Translations under genes and position numbers: made by a program
The notes under the pieces: model-generated
Databases searched by the model: none
The model's input: the letters and a program-made list of their open reading frames with translations, nothing else
Told to the model about the DNA's origin: nothing
DNA from: Cycas panzhihuaensis
Taxonomy: Eukaryota > Cycadophyta
Length of the DNA stretch: 64,000 nucleotides
Direction: 5' to 3'
Assembly: GCA_023213395.1 (NCBI GenBank)
Contig: CM041465.1
Span: 167,221,741 to 167,285,740 of the forward strand
Part shown: positions 45,131 to 54,419 of the stretch, in pieces
Position numbering within the stretch: position 1 is the stretch's first letter
Layout of the letters: every line of letters starts with the position of its first letter

Positions 45131-45979
45131 ATATAAGATACCCCTAGGATTATCAAGTTGGGAACTAGTTGTACTCCCTAAGAGATCACCTAATTTAAGA
45201 ATATCTTTTGTGAGTTCCACTCAGTTTTTGCATGGGACTATAAAGACATGCAAGGCCTAGACTCCCAAATAGTTGAATATAATATTACCATTATTCCTAG
45301 TCTAAAACCTAAATGAAAAAAGTAATGTCCTATCTATCCACGTCTCTCTCTTACTATTAAGTAAGAAGTGGAGAAGTTATTAATAGTTGGATTCATTGAG
45401 AGCATCGATTACTCCCAATGGATCTCTAATATAGTTCTTGTAGTAAAGAAGAATGGTACGATTCAGATTTGTATTGACTTTCATGACATTAATGATACAT
45501 GTCCCAAAGACAATTTCCCTCTCCCATTTCTTAATCAGATTTGGCACCAAACTATTAGTTTTAAGGTAATGTCTCTTATGGATGGATTTTCAGGATATAA
45601 TTAGATCTCTATTATACCTCTTGACTACCATAAGACTACTTTTACCACTCCTTGGGGCACCTTCATTTACAAAGTCATGCCTTTCTGATTAAAGAATGTT
45701 GGTGCAATATATCAGAGGGCTATGGTTCATATCTTCTATGATCTGGTTGGTAATATTATTACCATTTATTTAGACGATATGCTTGCCATTTCACGCAAAA
45801 AATTTGATCATTTGTGTGATCTCAGAACCATTTTTAAGAGGTGTAAAAAGTATCACTTGTGTTTAAACCCTTCCAAATGTGTTTTTGTCATTACATTAGG
45901 AAAGATGTTAGGAAACATTGTTTCTCAAGACAAGATTAGGATTGAACCCAAGAAGATTAAGGCTATACCTCTGCAATAA
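45131..45979 (+). pseudogene. Element E reverse transcriptase remnant
   Basis: RT blocks: IYPRLSLTIK*EVEKLL near 45335, then an open stretch at 45368-45604 with WISNIVLVVKKNGTIQICID, FHDINDTCPKDNFPLPFLNQ and VMSLMDGFSGYN. KTTFTTPWGTFIYKVMPF follows. A second open stretch, 45722-45979, holds the catalytic YLDDM at about 45767 and LCLNPSKCVFVITLGKMLGN. The reading ends abruptly at KKIKAIPLQ, where an internal deletion has removed RNase H and integrase. Confidence 0.93.
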
Positions 45980-46215
45980 GGATAGACTATGGCTCTGAAA
46001 TTAGTACCTTTACCTAATGAGCCAAAACTATGGGCAAAGCTTATCTTCCTTCTGATTTCACCTTTGCAATGAGGATAAATTACAACTCCAAAGAATTGTA
46101 CCTTTGCCTAACCAGCTAAAACTATAGGTAAATTCCCTTCCTTCTTTACTAATCAGTGGCTCTCAGACCTGTATCTTTGCCTAATGAGCTAAAACTATGG
46201 GCAAATCTTCCCTAC
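45980..46215 (+). repeat. Post-integrase tandem repeats of element E
   Basis: Three imperfect copies of a unit of about 85 bp. Each contains CCTTTGCCTAATGAGC and AAAACTATGGGCAAA (46000-46039, 46100-46131, 46170-46206). In F the equivalent motif (CTAATAAGCTAAAACTATGAG, minus strand near 57500) follows the integrase stop, which fixes where E resumes after its deletion. Confidence 0.85.
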
Positions 46216-47179
46216 TTTTTCTAATGCTTCTTACCTTCATTAAACATTATGGTGTTTTTATAATAAATCCAGCCCATAATCGTGTAAACTACTTGCTCTT
46301 TCTAGCACTTATACTAATTGTGAGTTTGCCATTATTTGGATCCCATTTCCCTTTGAGTTCTATACTCAAAAGGGAATCTTTGCCCCAAGTTTTATTGTAC
46401 TTTCATCTTAGAAAGAGAAACACCTTCGTCAGATTCAAGTATCCCCTCATTTGCCAAGAGTTTACTTTCATTTGCTAGCTTGTTACCTTGTTGATTCAGA
46501 CCATACTTTTACTTGCTAGTTGGTTAATGTTGGGATTTTCTTTTTGGTCATATAACACCAACTGTTAATTATTTCTATTATCCTCAGTTCTTTTTATTAT
46601 TCCCTCATAATAGATACTCATTCTACTACCTTCCCTTCACACTTAGAGACACCGTGATTTTGATTTCCTTTTTGCTTTCTATGGTTTATTCCTTAGGGAG
46701 ATTTGCCTCTTTCCCTTTTGAGAATCTATTAAAAAGGAGAAATCCTTATTGTGTTGAGTAGAAGAGTTTCTTAAGAAGAAAATTATGATCCTGTTCTTAT
46801 GAAAGGTAGAAGTACAAAGTAAAAAAATGTAATAATTAAAAAAAAAAAAGAGAAAAAAAGAAAAAAAGTTAAAAGAAAGTAAAAAGTAAAGTTTATTGTT
46901 TTCATCCTCTTATGATCTAGGGGAAGTTGCCTAATGGCTTCGTCCCCACCTATCTATCTATAGGTTGGGTTCATTTAGATGAGTCATTTAGGATTTTTAG
47001 ATCTAGCTACTTGGGTCCAACATGGCCTCAGTTACAGTCAAACCCTACTTGACACTTTGATCATAATCATCTTACTTGGGTTCCTTATTCTTCCTTCACT
47101 ACAATTAGAGATCTACTTTTACCACCATCTCCTTACTAATTGATTTTTACATCTTCCTTCATCGATCATACAGTCTCTA
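46216..47179 (+). other. Element E spacer before the RNase H-like domain
   Basis: No firm coding pattern; short open stretches are not shared with F. An A/G-rich tract lies at 46830-46900 and has a counterpart at 56880-56940 on the other strand of F. From about 46905 the sequence is clearly alignable with F (TTTAGATGAGTCATTTAGGA in E, GATGAGTCATTCAGGATTTT in F). Confidence 0.6.
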
Positions 47180-47612
47180 AGTTTTGATCCTCTCATTCCC
47201 ATGGCATTGAGTATCTTCACTAATGGGGGTAGTAGAGGAAACCCAAGACTGTCTACTTTTACTTAGGTGGTTTATGACCAATCAGGAAGTCCTCTCCTTT
47301 CCATAGGTTTCTTCATACCTAAGGCAATCAATAATGAAGTTGAATACCTTGCAATTATAGGAGCCTTATTAGATGTCTCTCACTTTTACCTTGGACCTAT
47401 TACTTTGTATGCTAATTCTTAGGTTGTCGTTTATTAGTTGATTAGGATGTACTAGGTCCACTCTCCATGACTCCTTTTACATCATCAAGCCTTGTCATTA
47501 TTGTCTCTATTTGTCTTAGTAACCATCTAGTACATGCCTTATTCTTTTAACCTCGAAGCTAACACTCTTGTTTCCTCAATCCTTGATGATCGTGTTGATT
47601 GACTCACTTATT
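47180..47612 (+). pseudogene. Element E extra RNase H-like domain downstream of integrase position
   Basis: The frame reads MALSIFTNGGSRGNP near 47200, NNEVEYLAIIGALLDVSHFY near 47330, LGPITLYANS*VVVY*LIR near 47390 and YMPYSFNLEANTLVSS near 47535. This order fits the RNase HI fold used by cellular-type and 'archaeal-like' plant retrotransposon RNases H: FTDGGS strand, NNxxEY helix, Y-DS strand, then an N-x-x-A-x-x-L helix. Two of the four acidic positions now read Asn. F carries the same domain at the same place (56190-56640). In Tat elements such a domain is known between RT-RH and integrase; here it follows the integrase. Confidence 0.78.
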
Positions 47613-48235
47613 TTAGCTGGGGGCACTCTACTATGGAATAAGTATAAACTACCACTTTAGAATGAGTATAAACTACCACTTTATGATGAGTATAAACTAT
47701 TGGTTTTGGTAAGATTATAGGTTTGGGTAGTTGTAAGATTGTGGTGATAGGTTTGAGACTAAAGCAAGATTTGTGAAAGGGCTAGACCTCCATGGAAATC
47801 TTGGGCTATGGAAGATCTTGGTAGGGGGAAAGTTCCTGAAAGCTTTTACCCCTAGAAGGAGCCAACAAATAATCCAATATACTCAGGTAGTTAATCATTT
47901 ATTAAGCGAGATTAGTTTAGTTTGTTAAGTAATTTACTTCCTTCATGATATATTATATAAGTATGGGTTTATCCTATGTTTATATAATCTATTAGGAGTA
48001 TGATGTAAGCTATATGGGTTTCCCTTTTGGAGATTTATATTATTCCATCTTTTGCTTTTATAAACTTATTACTATTTGTGTTCTAGATGATTTTAAGTTT
48101 ATAAAAATAGAATAACCTTTCACCTGCCCTATTTTAATCTTTGTGTTTATCTCCTAGTTCTTATTCCTCCCCTAACCTTGTCTTTCCTAAACCATACTAC
48201 TCCAGAATGAGTATAAAATACCATGTCAATAATAT
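47613..48235 (+). other. Conserved noncoding segment of element E, bracketed by short repeats
   Basis: Alignable with 56140-55545 of F (minus strand), although neither copy codes for anything visible. It starts after GCTGGGGGCAC with three tandem copies of a 25-bp unit containing AATGAGTATAAACTACCAC (47635-47702), and ends with one more copy (48204-48225). It could be mistaken for an LTR, but an antisense ORF and a better polypurine tract lie downstream. Confidence 0.6.
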
Positions 48236-48559
48236 GACAAAAACCAAAAAAAGTACATAACCACAAAAAAAAAAAAAAAAAGTAAAAACAACAAAAATCA
48301 TTACATATTCCCCTGGATAACTCACACTAATGAATGCATCATATCCTCAAATATAAATGGGAACAAGGGGGATAAAGGTTTAGAGACAAGCAATTACACA
48401 TGAGTTTTAAGAAAAAGAAGATCAATATATACATGATGTCAAAAAATTAGTACAAATGTCACCTAAGTGACTCATTATACATGATCCGTGATACATGACA
48501 TATGGTACATAATATATAATTCGATGCCCACGAAATACCTCATATCATACTCATGCCTC

Positions 48560-50336
48560 CTATACAACATATGATACACTCATATGTGCGATCCCTAATG
48601 AGATCCCTGAGGTACATCTGGATTTTCCCTCAGTCTCCTACTAGAAGTCTCCCCATGAGAGGACTCTCCTTTAGGTGGGAGATGGTGTAGCTCCTACTGC
48701 ACCATGCCAGTAGCTGATAGGGTATACCCCTCCCCTTCCTGAGCTAGTTTCATCCTCTGTAGGTCTCTCCTCTCCTCTTCACCTACCCTCAGTTCCATCT
48801 CTAGCCTCTACAACTCCATCTGCATGTCTATATACATGTCCTGAGCTCTTAAAGTGTGGTGATAGAAGTCTATCTAATGCCCCAGTAGTCTGTGATCCAC
48901 TACATTCTAAGCAGGCACCTCATCTAATGCTAGAACATAGGGGAAGATCACCTCTAACATCCTTTGCACCTCTCTCAAGGTAACTATCTCATCACCTATC
49001 CAATAGAAACATGTAATATATAGTTAATTCTTTGGAGAAGACAACAAACTTTAAAAATAAAAAGGAATCTAATATAATATGAGAAACTAATTAATCAAAT
49101 CGTGTACCTAGAGATCTGACTCTTGCTGGCTCTCTACCTACCACCTTGTTAGCTGGTGGTGCCTCTACTATCTGTGGCTCCTGATGAGTCTCCTACGTAT
49201 CTCCTCCCTTGCTAGTTGTAGCTCCTCCATCCCTAACCTTCTCATCAGTAAATCCTAGCTCCATACTCTAAATGAAGACCCCTCTCCTCTCTGCGGGTGC
49301 CTCACCCCCTTGTCTAAACACCTACCAACTACTACCTACTCCACCACTAGAGGAAGCACCTCCCCTACCTCCTTGTCCTACCTCCTCTCCCCTATCGGCA
49401 CCTATACTACCATGATCCCCTCTGTCATGACCTCCTCCTCTCCCTAGCCCTGCTACTGGAGCCTCCTTAGTTGCTACCCTCTCTGCAACATCTATCTCAT
49501 TATCTCTCCATATTGGGAGCCCATCATATGCATCATACACGAGTTGTCTCCTCATCATCCTGCTTAGTATGGGACTGTGAGTCATCCTTGGGATGATCGC
49601 CAGCCTATTGTGGATCCTCGATCTTATGTGCCACCTATTCATGCCTAGATCCATCAATGTCAGCTCCCCAGGTTCTCCCCTTGGCTGCATTAAGGGAATA
49701 TGATCATAAAGCTAATGCATTAATATCAAGCTATAAGAAAATCCACCTTTGCATATCCTCCATATCCTAGATAACTAGTGACTAATGCTATCTGCCACAT
49801 ACTACCCTTAGTTAATCTAGATCCCCTACTTGCATTATTATATGATCCATGTCCACTGAACCAGTATCCCCATAAAGTTTTATGTCCTAACAATCTGGTA
49901 TGTGATAATCAGAGTGATGATCCTCCTCACCACTAGAACTCCATCTGCCACCCTAATTGCCTTAATTGAGATATTGTGCTCATCAATCTAATTAATAAAT
50001 CTAGTCAAGTAGGTGTTGCATGCCATCTGTGACTCCTTGTTTATCACTCTGATCAAGCTATACTCTCTCGCCATGCCAACTCACTTTGAGAATATTCCCT
50101 GCATCCCGTGGGGTAATCTCCAGATCTCTAATACCATGAACTCTAAATACGTGCCACCCTAGTATCCAACAACTCACAAAGTCATGCAACACCTCATGCT
50201 CCATGACCAACAGGGTCAAAGCACTAGCCCTTGCTAGGCCACACGCTCGTTGGATACCCCATCCTACCTCATCTAGTTGACTCACTAACTCTCTGATGGT
50301 ATCTCCTTCATTCTCATGAGTATCAACTCTCTCCAA
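48560..50336 (-). pseudogene. Antisense extra ORF of element E, two exons
   Basis: Minus strand, opposite to gag-pol. Exon 1 (50336-49108) opens MERVDTHENEGDTIRELVSQ and includes HDFVSCWILGWHVFRVHGIR, DLEITPRDAGNILKVSWHGE, then NRWHIRSRIHNRLAIIPRMT and a Gly-rich acidic/basic tail (GRGGGHDRGDHGS). A GT...AG intron (49107-48996, 112 nt, phase 1) joins it in frame to exon 2, which reads GDEIVTLREVQRMLEVIFPY, then a charged helix (MELQRLEMELRVGEEERRDL). The EITPRDAGNIL...GE pattern recalls the aminotransferase-like plant mobile domain found in extra ORFs of Tat/Ogre elements. That link is tentative. Several stops make it a pseudogene. F carries a homologous copy. Confidence 0.62.
48996..49107 (-). 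other. Putative spliceosomal intron in the antisense ORF
   Basis: On the minus strand, CTCTAG|GTACACG is the donor and TTCTATTGGATAG|GTGATG the acceptor. The intron is T-rich and 112 nt long, and joining its flanks keeps one open frame (RSL-G-DEIV). The F-side copy has a T-rich gap of about 105 nt at the same point, ending TTCTATGGATAG. Confidence 0.6.
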
Positions 50337-50340
50337 AGTA

Positions 50341-51160
50341 GTTTATAAAGAATAATATGTTAGCATTTACTCTGAGTCGAAGACCTCATGTAACTAAGAG
50401 AAACTTTCAAAATTTTAAAAATGTGATTGATAAATTAAAAAATGTAATTTCATAGTAAAAAACACAGTTTCACAGTGAAAAATGTGATTTCACTATGAAA
50501 AATACGATTTCACAATGAAAAATATGACTTCCTTAGATGGCCCAAAATAACAAAATTATGTTTTTCACTACTTTATCATGTTTTTCATTACAAAACTACA
50601 TTTTTAATATAGCACCTACACTTTTTGCACTGTATTATCGTATTTTCATCATAAATTTTAAAAAATAAAAATAAAAATAAACTACTTCACTCACTGAGTA
50701 CCTTACTTACTGCTCCATTATCTCCTGTCTCACATTATGGATCTCACCACCTAGCCAAAAGAGCTCAAAATCCTACTCAAATGAAGGAAAAACTCCTCAT
50801 AGAGTGTTCCTTTCTCCTCCTTCATCCTCGTGCAAATGAATCGATTTCTTTATCAACTTCCTTACATATAAGGGGCCCTTTCTAGCCCTTTTTAGCTCTT
50901 TTCGCCTATGAAATCATCCAAGCTAACCATTTAATCCATCAAAAGAAGGCATACTCCAATTTGATCTTAATTGTCTCCAAACTTATGATGATGTCTCATA
51001 AACATGTTCTTTTTTCATCTTTTGATAAAGTTCATGATATTAAACATTTGTTTGAGCTCTTTCTTTATTTTCTTGTCAAAATTTAATTGATTATTCAATC
51101 CTATTTTACCCAGTAACATGTTTACCTTCAATAATACTATAACTGTGAGCTTTTAAGTGT
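50341..51160. other. Noncoding 3' region of element E with short direct repeats
   Basis: No gene. At 50425-50600 there are several copies of a unit around AAAAATGTGATTTCACAGTG in either phase, so that GTGAAA and TTTCAC alternate. The rest is AT-rich. Confidence 0.6.
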
Positions 51161-51162
51161 CT

Positions 51163-51565
51163 ATTGATGAGTCTAAACTAGGACAGGATAATACACTCCA
51201 AACTTCTATCCACTTATTAATGAGTACAAACTATGACAAGAACATGCTCTGAGGCCTCCATACCTATTAATGAGCCTAAACTATGATAGGGATCCCTTTG
51301 AAGTCAATTATTAATGAGGTTAAAAGTAATAATCATCCTATGAAATCTCTCACCCCATTAACGAGGCTAAACTATGATGGGTTCACTCTAAAAAGTCACT
51401 TGTTAATGAGCTTAAACTATGACATTCCATTCTTTTTACCTCGACAGAAAGATTTTACTCTAAAAAGTCACCTATTAATGAGCTTAAACTATGATAGTCC
51501 ATCCTTTTTACTCTAGCAAAAGGATTTCCTTCTAATACTCAATTAATGAGAGATAAACTATGACC
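51163..51565 (+). repeat. Eight spaced copies of TTAATGAG(N)3TAAACTATGA
   Basis: Copies start near 51163, 51215, 51265, 51309, 51356, 51402, 51473 and 51541. The core TTAATGAGCTTAAACTATGA is conserved, with spacers of 45-70 bp in between. The core is the same as in the post-integrase repeats (46.0-46.2 kb) and close to the unit at 47.64 kb. Confidence 0.9.
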
Positions 51566-51579
51566 AGGTATACAGTAGA

Positions 51580-51690
51580 GGCCCATCTAGTTTGTGGGTA
51601 TTTGGTTATGAAGTCCCATCCAATTTGTGGGCAGTAGATAGTGTTTGTTTAAGTCCCATCTAGTTTGTGGGCATTAGGTAATATTTTGAT
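51580..51690 (+). repeat. Three tandem copies of a GTCCCATCTAGTTTGTGGGC unit
   Basis: Units of about 38-50 bp carry CCCATCTAGTTTGTGGG, with ATTAGGTAAT-like tails. The inner CCCAT...GTGGG can pair as a short stem. Confidence 0.85.
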
Positions 51691-51734
51691 AATAGTAGGC
51701 ACCTAGTTCTTTGAGGTGAAGAAAACAAATATAG

Positions 51735-51880
51735 TGACGTTTATGAGTTGAATACCCAGTGTTTTTGGGTAAGTTGGTTGATGGTTAGTCATTTTGGGTA
51801 ACCTAATTAATGCACAACCCTTTTGGGCAAGAGATGTGAAGGACACCTCTTTTAGTCAAGATTACTCAGTCCTTTCAAGT
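51735..51880 (+). repeat. Four to five copies of a CC(C)TTTTGGGTAAG-type unit
   Basis: Short hairpin-like motifs recur every 30 bp or so: CCCAGTGTTTTTGGGTAA, GTCATTTTGGGTAACC, ACAACCCTTTTGGGCAAG, then more degenerate CCTCTTTTAGTCAAG and GTCCTTTCAAGTAAC. Confidence 0.75.
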
Positions 51881-52067
51881 AACCCTACCAATAGAAACTT
51901 CTTTGAATCAATTTGTAATGAAGATTTCACTCTACCATGGAGAAGTACTACCCTATCCTTCATACATTTCACTAGTTCCTATCGCTTTCACTAGAACAAC
52001 CAACATGCACATCATTGCCACCACTCACCATCCTATGTCTCTTTCTAGAATAGGAGCCTTAGGTGCT

Positions 52068-52077
52068 AAGGGGGCAA
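52068..52077 (+). promoter_or_regulatory. Candidate polypurine tract of element E
   Basis: AAGGGGGCAA directly precedes a TG start at 52079 (TGTTTCACC). G-rich tracts of this form prime plus-strand synthesis in many large plant gypsy elements. Confidence 0.55.
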
Positions 52078-52078
52078 T

Positions 52079-52960
52079 TGTTTCACCAAAACAGGCCTCC
52101 TTAGTTGTATTTGGATCATGTTAATAAATTGATGCATGTTTATGGTTTTATTGATATATGTTAATTCTACTTAATCGATTGGGCCTTATTTTATTGAATT
52201 AATGTATGTTTTTTTTATTGATGAAATGTAATGAATGATGATATGGCTTATATTCCTATCATTATATTGATGATGTAAACTATGGCAACAAAGTTTTATT
52301 TTATGACAAACTTAACTTTGTACTTCCTTCAAAGTTGGCTATTTTTATCTTATTTTTGAGATTTCACCCACATTTTCATCATTTATCACTTTTTGGGCTT
52401 GTACTTAATGCATTTCACCTCATTTTGGGCCTGTTTACTATTTGACAAAGTCATTTTTGTGATTGGAAACTCACTAGATATCAACTTTTATCAATCTTCG
52501 GTCAAATTTTTACTTTACTGAAATTGCATTTTTCACCCTGTGAAAAATACAACCAATCATATTTTTAGAATAAAATCATATTTTTTTGTAGGTGAAAAAC
52601 ATAACTGATTACATTTCTCACTGTCATGCAATAGAAAATTAGGCCAACGTGCCAAAATTCTATATGTCGCCACCCAGATATGATAGGATTTAGTCCTTTT
52701 ATGTCCAGAAGTGTTGAGAGAATGTGGGTGGTTGAGTATTAGAGAAGAAGAAGTGATTCTTACTCTAGTTGTGAGATTTTGTGAATTTCTTTGAGAATTC
52801 TTGAGGATTGCTATTGTGGCTTTAAAGACTTGATTTTTTGAAGTCTATTGGGTGAAATCTCAAAGAAGTTTTGTTGCTATGTTGCTGCTACTCGGTTGTT
52901 GATGGTCTAAGCTTTTATTTTCTTGGATCTTCATCAACTTTTACTTCAAACTTCTCTTGA
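52079..52960 (+). mobile_element. Candidate 3' LTR of element E (right end unknown)
   Basis: Starts TGTTTCACCAAAACAGG after the polypurine tract. It contains GTGAAAAATAC-like motifs near 52540-52620 and, from about 52690, a T/G-rich stretch (AGAGAATGTGGGTGGTTGAG) with the look of an R/U5 region. No second copy is in the window, so the end is a guess; the LTR could extend well beyond 53 kb. Confidence 0.4.
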
Positions 52961-54419
52961 TTTGGTAAGATCTTTCCTATTAGCTCTCAAGTTTATTTCA
53001 TAAAGTTTTGAAGGTGATTTTAGCTCATAATTATTTCTTTTCATTGGTTGATTATTGTCATACTCTCGCTTGGACTTCTGTTACTAAAATATATGCTGAA
53101 AGATCTGTCGTTTGTGGGGTTCCTTAAGGATAGACTATGGTGGGGCATGGTCATCTCTCCATCATACATCTAGTTACTTCTTCCCACTCTCTCATAACAG
53201 CCTATATTCTAGTTGGATTGCTGCTCTTGTTTGGCATTCTTTGGCTCTTGTTTGGCCTCTTTAGATTGTTAATGCTTCATTCTTTGCTCTTATTTTGAAG
53301 GAAAGTGTATGGAAATTTAGTCAAGTGAAAAGAAAACTGCCATTCTAAGGTGCTCGTTATAATAGGAAAGGAATACTTGTCTTACATCTATCATTACATG
53401 CACTTTTATTTCAAGTTAACTCTTACATTTGGAGAATTAAAAGTTGATGGTGTTGTTTGGTTAGAGTATTTCTGATTTTCAGCTTTCATATTAGGTTCAA
53501 GGATTCCTTTTGGAGCTCTTACTACTCCAATCATGATAGAGCCTCTAATTGGTCTTGCATGCATGATCATTGTTCAAATTTATGACCCAAACATCATCTT
53601 ATAGGTCTAAAAACTATTAGAAAACAATAGTAGTTTCCTTTAAGAACTTCTTTTTCTATGCATTATTTCATCACTTTTAAAAGAATTAGTTGCATGTATC
53701 AAAGTTAGACCATATTAACTAGTCTTGCATGTAGTTTAATCTCTTTTGAAAAGAAATTTGCATAAAGATCATTTGGTTACTTTCAAATTTTTAGTATTAT
53801 TATTTCTTTCAAAGTAAAGTGTGCATGTAGGAAAGCTACTTTATAGTTGCATCTACATCTTTTATTTTGGGAACAAAATAAAAAGGACTTGCATGCATAG
53901 TTTCTAGTTTATTTATTTGTGATTTCATTATTAAAAAATAAATAAATAAAAAGATTGATATGAGTTTGATCTTGTGGTTTCTTTGATTGTATTGCCTTAC
54001 TCTCTCTTGGCTTTACATCTTTACAAGAATATCAAGACCTAGAAACTTAAACAAGTCAAACCATTATTCCCATTAACTTACCCTCTCTTACATCTTAGTA
54101 AAACTCAAAAAGTTGAACCAATTATAAGAGAGGAGTCCCTCAGAAGGATATTGAAGTGTGGCTCTGAACTTAGAACTCCTTTGTCAAGTCATGTAGGTTA
54201 GTGGATTCTATCACCCCACTTCACATCCATACCTTTCGTCGTACCCACTCTCACTAAGGTAGACAACACTACTAGGCGAATACTCCTCCTTAGGAGTTAG
54301 GTAAAGATGGTCTTTTAGATCTCTTTTGAACTTCGTATTAGATCCTCCCCAAGCCCTAGACCATCTTTCCGGTAGCCTTCCTGAGCATCTAATCCCCTAG
54401 AACACCATCATCTTTCTAG
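52961..54419. other. No gene; LTR continuation or junction DNA between E and F
   Basis: AT-rich, non-coding on both strands. A loose cluster of GCATG motifs (several CATGCA) occurs at 53557-53900. Homology to element F begins at about 54420. Confidence 0.45.

Larger units (their letters stand above)
41646..52960 (+). mobile_element. Element E: large gypsy element, 5' truncated, RH and IN deleted
   Basis: Begins within the gag N-terminal region. Contents in order: gag, protease, spacer, RT, post-integrase repeats, RNase H-like domain, conserved noncoding segment, antisense ORF, tandem repeats, polypurine tract, start of a 3' LTR. From 42629 to 45979 the coding sequence stays in one frame, interrupted only by about twenty stops and no indel. 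The right boundary is provisional because the LTR end is unknown. Confidence 0.75.

Noticed and set aside
42629-45979. Possible alternative genetic code with TAA and TAG read as glutamine
   Set aside because: TGA also occurs in frame at Arg and Gly positions, TGG has become TAG in copia-2 and in D, and other elements have frameshifts. The young copia frame has no in-frame TAA or TAG. Mutation decay explains this better.
46197-46478. Hydrophobic 93-codon open frame after the E repeats
   Set aside because: It starts inside a repeat unit and has no counterpart in F. The composition is typical of chance frames in T-rich DNA.
47613-48235. The conserved noncoding segment as the 3' LTR of element E
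   Set aside because: It follows a G-rich tract and is bracketed by short repeats. However, the antisense ORF and tandem repeats lie beyond it in both E and F, and a better polypurine tract plus TG start lies at 52068-52080. It remains an alternative reading.
49322-49690. Stand-alone host gene for the Gly-rich open stretch
   Set aside because: It is the middle of the antisense ORF of element E. The same ORF recurs beside F, so it travels with the retroelement family.
51163-51880. CRISPR array
   Set aside because: The repeats are degenerate, spaced irregularly (45-70 bp), lie within a plant retrotransposon 3' region and have no cas genes nearby.
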